DNA from: Sphingobacteriales bacterium | GTDB taxonomy: Bacteria; Bacteroidota; Bacteroidia; Chitinophagales; Chitinophagaceae | Direction: 5' to 3' | Length of the DNA: 9,292 bases | Assembly: GCA_004294195.1 (NCBI GenBank) | Contig: REAQ01000033.1 | Coordinates: 1 to 9,292 of the forward strand | In this document: positions 1 through 5,491 of the stretch, piece by piece | How the letters are laid out: the number at the start of each line of letters is the position of its first letter | Numbering within the stretch: position 1 is the stretch's first letter | Notes under the pieces: generated by a model | What the model was told of the DNA's origin: nothing | What the model saw: the letters and a program-made list of their open reading frames with translations, nothing else | Databases searched by the model: none | Program-made: the position numbers and the translations under genes

Positions 1-244
1 TATTTATCAGACTGAAACTGTTCAGGAGGCCAAAGAGACCAAAATAGTTATCCCCATGACGATGTGAGATAAAGATATGACTGATCCTGCTGCGCCGGAT
101 CTTGAATCGGTTCATCTGCACCTGTGTACCCTCGCCGCAATCGATGAGGAAAGTCTGGTCGTCCACGGTCAGCACCTGCGCTGTAGGATGGCGATCGTGC
201 ATGGGCAGCGCTGAATTGTTTCCGAGGATGGTTACGGCGAACAT
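1..244 (-). CDS. rnz: Ribonuclease Z (tRNA 3'-processing endonuclease), N-terminal 81 residues, truncated by window edge
   Basis: Translating the minus strand from the ATG at 244-242 gives 81 residues, open at the left edge. RNase Z is a metallo-beta-lactamase-fold endonuclease that removes 3' trailers from tRNA precursors in the cytoplasm. Visible family features are the N-terminal strand and loop MFAVTILGNNSALP, the IDCGEGTQVQM block at residues 34-44, and the metal-binding motif region ISHIFISHRHGDNYFGLFGL at 54-73. The canonical motif is HxHxDH; here it is HRHGDN (residues 61-66), so the last metal-ligand His is Asn, encoded by AAC at 49-47. The rest of the active site and the flexible arm lie outside the window. 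The gene follows the STAS gene on the same strand after a 36-nt gap, so the two are probably cotranscribed. The family call is firm; activity is uncertain because of the substitution. Confidence 0.9.
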   Translation of the reverse strand, partial: MFAVTILGNNSALPMHDRHPTAQVLTVDDQTFLIDCGEGTQVQMNRFKIRRSRISHIFISHRHGDNYFGLFGLLNSFSLIN

Positions 245-250
245 ATAACA

Positions 251-278
251 GGTTGGAGGTTGGAGGTTGAAGATTGGT
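251..278. repeat. Heptamer near-tandem repeat between STAS gene and rnz
   Basis: Four consecutive 7-bp units on the + strand: ggttgga, ggttgga, ggttgaa, gattggt. They fill almost the whole gap between the two minus-strand genes. There is no ORF or clear hairpin here. It belongs to a set of period-7/8 arrays seen in other gaps of this window. Confidence 0.7.
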
Positions 279-280
279 TG

Positions 281-652
281 TTAGTCTTTAAATAAATCAC
301 GCTCAATTTCTTCCATCTGCACAATGTCCATCGCTTCACTAAGGGTAGGTGTTACGTTCATCAGTTCCAGCAATTCCTCCTTATCCAGCCAGTCTTCCAG
401 TTCCTGCTTCAAACAGCAGATCACCAGGGAATGGTTGTTCTCATAGCTTGTCTGCTGGAGGTTAACCAGTGCCTCGGCCGCTTCCCGTTCCATTTTTGTC
501 ACCTGGTCCAGGTTGAGGATTACATTTTTAACGTCAGATTGGGTACAATCATTAAACGTTTTTAAAAGACTTTCTGTCATATTAGCATAGAACGCTTGTT
601 CAAGCACATTTATGACATGAAACTTTTCCTTGGTATCAAGTTTGACATTCAT
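281..652 (-). CDS. STAS-domain protein (anti-sigma-factor-antagonist-like)
   Basis: A 123-residue cytoplasmic protein with no signal peptide or membrane segment. Its pattern fits a STAS fold: strand (FHVINVL, 11-17), helix (MTESLLKTFNDC), strand VKNVILNLDQV at 41-51, helix EAAEALVNLQQTSYENN at 57-73, strand SLVICCL at 75-81, and an acidic C-terminal helix (SEAMDIVQMEEIERDL). SpoIIAA-type STAS proteins carry a DSSG phosphoserine loop after the second of these strands; here that place reads MEREAAE (54-60), so no phosphorylatable Ser is present. It lies directly upstream of rnz on the same strand. From memory, related STAS-RNase Z pairs occur in Chitinophagaceae, but the functional link is unknown. 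The ATG at 652-650 is supported by a TACTTTTG box seven bases upstream. The fold call is fairly confident; a role in sigma-factor partner switching is only a family-level possibility. Confidence 0.72.
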   Translation of the reverse strand: MNVKLDTKEKFHVINVLEQAFYANMTESLLKTFNDCTQSDVKNVILNLDQVTKMEREAAEALVNLQQTSYENNHSLVICCLKQELEDWLDKEELLELMNVTPTLSEAMDIVQMEEIERDLFKD

Positions 653-659
653 ACTAAGT

Positions 660-667
660 CAAAAGTA
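660..667 (-). promoter_or_regulatory. Bacteroidota -7 promoter box for the STAS-rnz pair
   Basis: The minus strand reads TACTTTTG, an exact match to the Bacteroidota consensus TAnnTTTG, ending seven bases before the ATG at 652. Transcription would start at or very near the start codon. The -33 TTTG element is not clearly present at the usual distance. The box lies within an A-rich heptamer repeat, so chance occurrence is a real risk. Confidence 0.5.
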
Positions 668-688
668 AAAAGTAAAAATTCAAAAACA
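661..688. repeat. A-rich heptamer repeat upstream of the STAS gene
   Basis: Four units of 7 bp on the + strand: aaaagta, aaaagta, aaaattc, aaaaaca. The repeat carries the candidate -7 box on the minus strand. Low-complexity A-rich sequence makes the periodicity less certain than in the other arrays. Confidence 0.5.
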
Positions 689-703
689 GGAAACGACTTC
701 CTG
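687..703. repeat. Short inverted repeat in the STAS-clpC gap
   Basis: CAGGAA and TTCCTG flank a 5-nt spacer (ACGAC), a perfect 6-bp dyad. It could be a binding site or a small hairpin. No function is indicated beyond its place between two divergent genes. Confidence 0.35.
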
Positions 704-723
704 AATGAACGAAAATCGGAAGC

Positions 724-742
724 AAAAAAGGGTTTTTAACCC
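724..742 (-). terminator. Possible small intrinsic terminator or attenuator reading leftward
   Basis: On the minus strand GGGTT-AAA-AACCC is followed directly by six T residues. The stem is only 5 bp with a 3-nt loop, so it is weak. It points toward the STAS gene and sits upstream of it, so it would stop leftward transcripts that begin inside the intergenic region rather than end a known gene. Confidence 0.3.
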
Positions 743-749
743 CTTCATA

Positions 750-806
750 GCACCCTTGGCCCTCCAGCTCTAACTAATTGATAATAACTGCACAATAAAA
801 GGGTGC
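750..806. repeat. 8-bp inverted repeat upstream of clpC
   Basis: GCACCCTT (750-757) and AAGGGTGC (799-806) are perfect inverted copies separated by 41 nt. They could form a long-looped hairpin or a pair of sites for one regulator. The arrangement does not match CIRCE, whose spacer is 9 nt, nor the CtsR heptad repeat. Confidence 0.3.
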
Positions 807-840
807 CCGCATTAGTTTACGTAAAGGAAGTCAAAATTAT

Positions 841-859
841 TCCTTATTATTGTAAGGAG
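841..859 (+). promoter_or_regulatory. Hairpin covering a Shine-Dalgarno-like TAAGGAG upstream of clpC
   Basis: TCCTTA (841-846) and TAAGGA (853-858) form a perfect 6-bp stem with loop TTATTG. The right arm is the start of TAAGGAG, the best Shine-Dalgarno-like sequence in the window, but it is 23 nt from the clpC ATG, too far for normal use. In RNA the left arm would mask it. Whether it acts in translation, as an operator, or not at all cannot be told from sequence. Confidence 0.35.
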
Positions 860-867
860 TCACTTTA

Positions 868-875
868 TAAATTTT
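868..875 (+). promoter_or_regulatory. Weak -7 box candidate for clpC
   Basis: TAAATTTT matches the TAnnTTTG consensus except for the final base and ends seven bases before the clpC ATG at 883. This is the same spacing as for other genes in the window. A start site here would give a leaderless or near-leaderless clpC transcript and would leave the upstream TAAGGAG hairpin outside it. Confidence 0.3.
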
Positions 876-882
876 ACCTCGA

Positions 883-3402
883 ATGGATAACAACTTTTCG
901 GCCCAGGTTAAAGAAATTATCTCTTTTAGCAGGGAAGAAGCGTTGAGGTTAGGAAATGACTTTATCGGGACGGAGCACCTCCTGCTCGGCCTGATAAGGG
1001 AAGGTGAGAATACCGCCGTGAAAATCCTGAAAAACCTTAATGTAGATCTTTACGAACTACGGAAGGAAGTAGAACTTGCTGTTAAAGACAAAACAGGAAA
1101 GAATATTGCGAATATCAACAGCCTGCCCCTGACCCGTCAGGCGGAGAAGGTGATTCGTGTAACCGTCCTCGAAGCCAAGGCGCTCAAGAGCCCAATGGTG
1201 GAGACGGAGCACCTTATGCTATCTATCCTGAAGAACAAGGAGAACATTGCCACTCAGATCCTCAATCAATTTGATATCGATTATGACCTGTTCCGAAATG
1301 AACTGGGCGTAGTAAAGAGCAATGATGTCCGGAGTGAATACACGGATGATCCGGATGATGATTTTGACGAGGAGAAACGTGGATACCAGCAGAAAGCCAA
1401 GCAACAGCAGGGTAATGCCAAAAGCAAAACACCTGTGTTGGATAATTTCGGAAGGGACATCACCCGCCTTGCAGAAATGGGAACACTTGATCCCATTGTA
1501 GGCAGGGAGGAAGAGATTGAAAGGGTTTCACAGATCCTCTCCCGCCGGAAGAAGAATAACCCCATCCTGATCGGTGAGCCCGGCGTGGGTAAAACCGCGA
1601 TCGTGGAAGGTCTTGCCTTGCGCATTGTGCAACGCAAAGTATCCAGGGTGTTGTTTGATAAGCGTGTGGTTTCACTAGATCTGGCTGCGTTGGTGGCCGG
1701 TACCAAATACCGTGGGCAGTTTGAAGAGCGGATGAAGGCCATCATGAATGAGCTTGAAAAGAATAGGGATGTCATCCTGTTTATTGACGAGATACATACC
1801 ATCGTAGGTGCAGGTGGTGCCAGCGGCTCGCTGGATGCATCTAACATTTTTAAGCCAGCGCTTGCGCGTGGCGAACTCCAATGTATTGGTGCTTCCACCC
1901 TGGATGAATACCGTATGTACATTGAGAAAGATGGTGCGCTTGATCGTAGGTTCCAGAAAGTAATCGTTGATCCGCCTTCTGTAGAAGAAACCATGCAGAT
2001 CCTGAACAATATCAAGTCCAAGTACGAAGACTATCACAACGTCAGCTACGCTGATGAAGCCATTGACGCTTGTGTGAAACTGTCTGACCGTTACATCACG
2101 GACAGGTTGTTGCCAGACAAGGCCATCGACGTATTGGACGAAGTAGGCGCGAGGGTTCACCTGAAGAACATCAACGTTCCCCAGGAAATTCTTGACCTGG
2201 AGAAGAAGATCGAAGACATCAAGCAGGAGAAAAATAAAGTAGTGAAGAGCCAGCGCTTTGAAGAAGCCGCGTCACTCAGGGACAATGAAAAACGCCTGCA
2301 GGAAGAACTGGAAAAAGCGAAGAATTCCTGGGAAGAAGAGAGCAAACACAAGCGTTATCCCATCTCTGAAGAAGATATTGCTGAAGTAGTGAGCATGATG
2401 ACCGGCATCCCTGTAAAAAGAATGGTGCAGGCAGAGACGGACAAGCTTCGCAATATGTCCACAGATATGAAGGGCATGGTGGTTGGGCAGGACGAAGCGA
2501 TCTTGAAGGTGGTGAAAGCCATACAACGGAATCGTGTTGGTCTGAAGGATCCCAAGAAACCCATCGGTACATTCATTTTCCTCGGCCCTACCGGCGTCGG
2601 CAAAACCGAGTTGGCCAGGGCTTTATCGAGGTACATGTTTGACTCGGAAGACTCCCTGATCCGCATTGATATGAGTGAGTACATGGAGAAGTTTACGGTG
2701 AGCAGGCTCATTGGTGCCCCTCCCGGTTATGTGGGATATGAAGAAGGAGGTCAACTAACGGAGAAGGTTAGGCGTAAACCATATTCAGTGATTCTGTTGG
2801 ATGAGATCGAGAAGGCCCATCCGGATATTTACAATATCCTTTTGCAGGTGCTTGACGATGGTCAATTGACCGATGGCCTTGGTCGGAAGGTTGACTTTAA
2901 GAATACGCTAATCATCATGACATCAAATATTGGTGCTCGCCAGTTAAAAGATTTTGGCGATGGTGTTGGTTTTGCCACTGCATCAAGGGTTCAGAACGCT
3001 GAAGAAACCAATAAGGCAGTGATTGAGAAAGCGTTGAAGCGCACCTTCTCCCCGGAGTTCCTGAACAGGGTGGATGACGTAGTCATCTTCAATTCACTGA
3101 CCAAAGAGAATATTTTCGAGATCATCGATATCCTGATGAAAGGGGTGATGAAGCGGTTGAACAACCTCGGATTTACGCTGGAATTGACGGAAGAGGCGAA
3201 GAGCTTCATCGCTGAGAAAGGATACGACCAGCAGTTTGGTGCAAGACCATTGCATAGGGCCATCCAGAAATACCTGGAGGATCCGCTGGCAGAAGAAATT
3301 CTCAGTATGAGTATTAAGCCAGGGGATGTGATGATCGCAGACCTGAACAAGGAAGAGCAGAAGATATTCTTCTCCTTGAAGGCAGCGCCTGCTAAAGTAT
3401 AG
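883..3402 (+). CDS. clpC: ClpC-type AAA+ unfoldase, ATP-binding subunit of the Clp protease
   Basis: The 839-residue protein is full length for ClpC. It unfolds substrates and threads them into ClpP in the cytoplasm. Domains in order: Clp N-domain with two repeats (about 1-145); an acidic linker with DDPDDDFDEE near 155; first AAA+ module with Walker A GEPGVGKT (231-238), pore-loop KYRG and Walker B VILFIDE (297-303); a short middle region with a UVR-like motif starting at R458 (RFEEAASLRDNEKRL); second AAA+ module with GPTGVGKT (568-575), Walker B ILLDE ending at E641 and pore-loop GYVGYEEGG; the VGF tripeptide (695-697), the ClpP-docking loop of ClpC proteins; and a C-terminal small domain. 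The short middle domain and VGF separate it from ClpB. An in-frame TAA at 868-870 makes the ATG at 883 the first possible start. The nearby dyads are not CIRCE or CtsR sites. Confidence 0.96.
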   Translation: MDNNFSAQVKEIISFSREEALRLGNDFIGTEHLLLGLIREGENTAVKILKNLNVDLYELRKEVELAVKDKTGKNIANINSLPLTRQAEKVIRVTVLEAKALKSPMVETEHLMLSILKNKENIATQILNQFDIDYDLFRNELGVVKSNDVRSEYTDDPDDDFDEEKRGYQQKAKQQQGNAKSKTPVLDNFGRDITRLAEMGTLDPIVGREEEIERVSQILSRRKKNNPILIGEPGVGKTAIVEGLALRIVQRKVSRVLFDKRVVSLDLAALVAGTKYRGQFEERMKAIMNELEKNRDVILFIDEIHTIVGAGGASGSLDASNIFKPALARGELQCIGASTLDEYRMYIEKDGALDRRFQKVIVDPPSVEETMQILNNIKSKYEDYHNVSYADEAIDACVKLSDRYITDRLLPDKAIDVLDEVGARVHLKNINVPQEILDLEKKIEDIKQEKNKVVKSQRFEEAASLRDNEKRLQEELEKAKNSWEEESKHKRYPISEEDIAEVVSMMTGIPVKRMVQAETDKLRNMSTDMKGMVVGQDEAILKVVKAIQRNRVGLKDPKKPIGTFIFLGPTGVGKTELARALSRYMFDSEDSLIRIDMSEYMEKFTVSRLIGAPPGYVGYEEGGQLTEKVRRKPYSVILLDEIEKAHPDIYNILLQVLDDGQLTDGLGRKVDFKNTLIIMTSNIGARQLKDFGDGVGFATASRVQNAEETNKAVIEKALKRTFSPEFLNRVDDVVIFNSLTKENIFEIIDILMKGVMKRLNNLGFTLELTEEAKSFIAEKGYDQQFGARPLHRAIQKYLEDPLAEEILSMSIKPGDVMIADLNKEEQKIFFSLKAAPAKV

Positions 3403-3506
3403 GCATAAAGGCATAGAGGCATAGGGCGTTGAGAAGGAACTAAACCCTCCTCAATGCCCTTTGTCTTTATGCCTAATGCCACTTATGCCCTATGCCTTTA
3501 TGCCTT
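3401..3506. repeat. AGGCATA/TATGCCT repeat cluster with 16-bp terminal inverted repeats
   Basis: The left side holds octamer units AGGCATAA, AGGCATAG, AGGCATAG starting inside the clpC stop codon. The right side holds TATGCCT-type units in opposite orientation. The outermost 16 bp are perfect inverted copies: AGGCATAAAGGCATAG at 3401-3416 and its complement at 3490-3505. The cluster fills nearly the whole clpC-cmk gap. It has no ORF and no insertion-sequence target duplication that I can see. It could fold as a long hairpin in RNA or DNA. Confidence 0.75.
3424..3459 (+). terminator. clpC: Inner hairpin after clpC, possible transcript end
   Basis: GGGCGTTGAG (3424-3433) pairs with CTCAATGCCC (3450-3459) over 10 positions, one of them a G-U pair, with a 16-nt loop. 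A short TTTG follows rather than a strong T-run, so it could be a terminator or a 3'-end stabilising stem. The outer 16-bp arms extend the structure. Confidence 0.45.
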
Positions 3507-3512
3507 AATGAC

Positions 3513-3520
3513 TATATTTG
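3513..3520 (+). promoter_or_regulatory. cmk: Bacteroidota -7 box directly before cmk
   Basis: TATATTTG is an exact TAnnTTTG match and ends four bases before the GTG start of cmk at 3525. Transcription would begin at about the start codon, implying a leaderless mRNA. A convincing -33 TTTG at the expected distance was not found, since that stretch is occupied by the TATGCCT repeats. Confidence 0.55.
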
Positions 3521-3524
3521 ACCA

Positions 3525-4214
3525 GTGAAACCGGTATCAAATATCATCATTACCATTGACGGATGGTCATCCTGCGGGAAGAGTACACTCGCGCGTCAGC
3601 TGGCCAAGAAACTGGGTTATGTGTATATCGATAGTGGTGCGATGTATCGTGCCATTACCTTGTATTTTCTCCGTAACCATGTAGATTGGACATCTGTGAA
3701 GGAAGTAGAAGAAGCATTGAATAGCATCGACATAGATTTTCACTACAATGAAGCCACAGAAAAGTCTGAGATCTATCTAAATGGTGAGAATGTGGAGTAT
3801 GTGATCAGGGATCTGGTGGTTGCCGAGAAGGTGAGTGATGTTGCAGCCATCAGGGAAGTACGTGAGTTTGCTGTGGCCCAACAACGAAAGATGGGAAAGA
3901 AGAAGGGCATCGTGATGGATGGAAGGGATATCGGCACTACCGTTTTTCCGCGGGCGGAACTGAAAATATTTATGACTGCCGATAATGCGGTTCGTGTGGA
4001 ACGAAGGTTCAAGGAGTTGTTTGAGAAAAATCCCAATATCACCGTTGAAGAGGTGAAGAACAACCTTGAGATGCGTGACTATATTGATTCTAACCGCGAG
4101 GTTTCTCCCTTGCGGCAGGCTAAAGACGCGATAGTACTTGATAATACTAACATTACCGAAGAGCAACAGCTCAAGCAGGCCTTGAAATGGGCGAAGGAAA
4201 ATTTAAGTCAATAG
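3525..4214 (+). CDS. cmk: Cytidylate kinase
   Basis: The 229-residue protein has the normal length for bacterial CMP kinase, which phosphorylates CMP and dCMP with ATP in pyrimidine nucleotide metabolism. The P-loop is GWSSCGKST at residues 13-21; many bacteria have GPAGSGKST here. It is followed by the CMP-binding block YIDSGAMYRAIT (about 34-45), then DGRDIGTTVFPRAELKIFM and the lid-region Arg residues (VRVERRFKEL), ending in DYIDSNREVSPLRQAKDAIVLDNT, all typical of the family. The start is GTG: the only nearby ATG (3508) is out of frame and the next in-frame ATG would delete the P-loop. A TATATTTG box lies four bases upstream. The gene runs convergently into ispH with a 28-bp gap. Repeats with AGGCAT cores lie on both sides of it. 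Confidence 0.95.
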   Translation: MKPVSNIIITIDGWSSCGKSTLARQLAKKLGYVYIDSGAMYRAITLYFLRNHVDWTSVKEVEEALNSIDIDFHYNEATEKSEIYLNGENVEYVIRDLVVAEKVSDVAAIREVREFAVAQQRKMGKKKGIVMDGRDIGTTVFPRAELKIFMTADNAVRVERRFKELFEKNPNITVEEVKNNLEMRDYIDSNREVSPLRQAKDAIVLDNTNITEEQQLKQALKWAKENLSQ

Positions 4215-4233
4215 GCATTAGGCATTGGGCACT
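4213..4233. repeat. AGGCATT heptamer repeat between cmk and ispH
   Basis: Three 7-bp units, aggcatt, aggcatt, gggcact, start inside the cmk stop codon TAG. The core AGGCAT is the same as in the cluster before cmk, but the period is 7 instead of 8. A GGCA...TGCC dyad (4 bp) could form a small hairpin between the convergent genes; it is too weak to call a terminator. Confidence 0.6.
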
Positions 4234-4242
4234 GCCGCATTT

Positions 4243-5439
4243 TCAGATTTCCACATTGAAAAGGCTCGAGACTTTTCTCAGCACTGCTTCCACGATACTA
4301 TCCGGGCAAGATGCGCCGGAGGTCACAAGAATTTGTACGGGCCTGTGTTTAGGCAACCAGTTGCTGATTACGGATTCTTCGCGAGTGCGCCAGTTGGCGT
4401 GCAGGATTTCAGAATCCGAGAGAATGTCTTCTTCAGATCGGATAAAATACGTGGGTAACTTTTCTTCGCAGAGTTCTACGAGCTGTGAGGTATTTGAACT
4501 GTTTCTTCCACCTACAACAATGGCAAAGTCTGCTTCTTGTTCCAACATTCCCAATACAGCAGACTGGTTATCATTGGTGGCGTAGCAAAGAGTATCTCTC
4601 GTATCGGCAAACCTTTCACCAATAGTTGATGCATCAAGCTGGTGGTGCGTCATGATCACCTGCTTCAGGTAATCCGCAATGGCCTGGGTATCTGTGGCCA
4701 GCATGGTGGTTTGGTTCACCACTCCGATTCTTTGGAGATCTTTATTTACATCGAAGTCCTCAGAGAACCTATCAGCAAATTCAGTATAGAACTGCTCTGT
4801 AGGTTTTTCTCCGATGATATATTTCGCAAGTTCAATCGTTTCTTTCATGTCATTCACCACAACAGTTGGGGCATGAACGGCGCTATGAGAGAACGTGGCT
4901 CTGGTTTCTTCGTGGGTGGGCTTTCCATGCACAACAATGGTGTACCCTTTCTCTGCGATTTGCGCGGAACGGTTCCAGACCTTTTCTACAAAAGGGCAGG
5001 TGGTGTCATACTTTTCGATAGGGATACCGAGGCCGCGAAGTTTTTCTTCAATGGGTATGGTGGTTCCGAAAGCAGGGATCAACACCACGTCTTCCGGTGT
5101 GATTTCTGCAAAGTCAACAATTGGATTGCCATAAGTGTCCATGATGAAGCGTACCCCTAGTGCCTGCAGATCCCTATTGACAAAGGGGTTGTGGATCATT
5201 TCACTGAGCAGGAAAATTCTTTTGCCGGGATTTTCTTCTACAGTACGGAAGGCGATCTCGATGGCGTTCTCCACGCCATAACAAAAGCCGAAATGTCTGG
5301 CCAGGTAAAACCGAACAGGTCCCAGATCCATAAGGGAGGGCGTAAAATCCTTCTTCAGTTTGTCCGCCTCCTTACGTTTTGCCTTCAACGCAGAAATCAA
5401 TGGGCTACGATATGTAGTGGGAACCTGGAAGGTTTTCAT
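4243..5439 (-). CDS. ispH: 4-hydroxy-3-methylbut-2-enyl diphosphate reductase (long form)
   Basis: IspH is the [4Fe-4S] enzyme of the last MEP-pathway step, reducing HMBPP to IPP and DMAPP in the cytoplasm. The protein from the ATG at 5439 has 398 residues, longer than the roughly 316 of E. coli and like the long forms of cyanobacteria and Bacteroidota. Cluster ligands fit Cys53 (HFGFCYGVENAI), Cys148 (YDTTCPFVEKVW) and Cys285 (RDTLCYATNDNQ). Substrate-site residues include His83 (SEMIHNPFV), HEET at 176-179, Thr244/245 (VNQTTM), SSN at 314-316 and Ser377 (TSGASCP). An earlier in-frame TTG at 5463 would add eight residues, but it would place the -7 box TATTTTTG inside the coding region, so the ATG at 5439 is preferred. 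It diverges from the amylase gene across 49 bp. Confidence 0.95.
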   Translation of the reverse strand: MKTFQVPTTYRSPLISALKAKRKEADKLKKDFTPSLMDLGPVRFYLARHFGFCYGVENAIEIAFRTVEENPGKRIFLLSEMIHNPFVNRDLQALGVRFIMDTYGNPIVDFAEITPEDVVLIPAFGTTIPIEEKLRGLGIPIEKYDTTCPFVEKVWNRSAQIAEKGYTIVVHGKPTHEETRATFSHSAVHAPTVVVNDMKETIELAKYIIGEKPTEQFYTEFADRFSEDFDVNKDLQRIGVVNQTTMLATDTQAIADYLKQVIMTHHQLDASTIGERFADTRDTLCYATNDNQSAVLGMLEQEADFAIVVGGRNSSNTSQLVELCEEKLPTYFIRSEEDILSDSEILHANWRTREESVISNWLPKHRPVQILVTSGASCPDSIVEAVLRKVSSLFNVEI

Positions 5440-5491
5440 ATCTGCAAAAATAGCTAATAGCAAGTAGCAAATTGCTATTTTTACAGGTATG
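5437..5491. promoter_or_regulatory. Mirror-image divergent promoter between ispH and the amylase gene
   Basis: Reading outward on each strand, the two 18-base arms are GCTATTTTTGCAGATATG (toward ispH, 5454-5437) and GCTATTTTTACAGGTATG (toward amylase, 5474-5491); 16 of 18 bases agree. Each arm contains a -7-like box, a 5-nt gap and the ATG itself. The ispH box TATTTTTG (5452-5445) is an exact TAnnTTTG match; the amylase box TATTTTTA (5476-5483) differs at the last base. The 19-bp centre holds heptamer units tagctaa, tagcaag, tagcaaa (5451-5471). A TAGCAA-A-TTGCTA palindrome (5465-5477) overlaps the amylase box and could be an operator. Confidence 0.6.

Noticed and set aside
750..806. CIRCE or CtsR operator controlling clpC
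   Set aside because: The inverted repeat has a 41-nt spacer and the wrong sequence for CIRCE. Only one GTCAAA is present, not the direct heptad repeat of CtsR.
1281..2021. 246-codon minus-strand ORF inside clpC
   Set aside because: It is antisense to the conserved first AAA+ module. It is rich in Ser and Arg as expected from reading a coding strand backwards, and it has no family features.
3401..4233. cmk as cargo of a mobile element because related repeats flank it
   Set aside because: There is no transposase or target duplication, the repeats differ in period, and cmk is an essential housekeeping gene with ordinary sequence.
4187..5160. Plus-strand ORFs of 132 and 172 codons over ispH
   Set aside because: They are antisense to ispH, whose iron-sulfur ligands and substrate motifs prove the minus-strand frame.
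5440..5463. Extended ispH start at the TTG at 5463
   Set aside because: It would include the -7 box in the coding sequence and nearly reach the divergent amylase start. The ATG at 5439 fits the promoter and the family.
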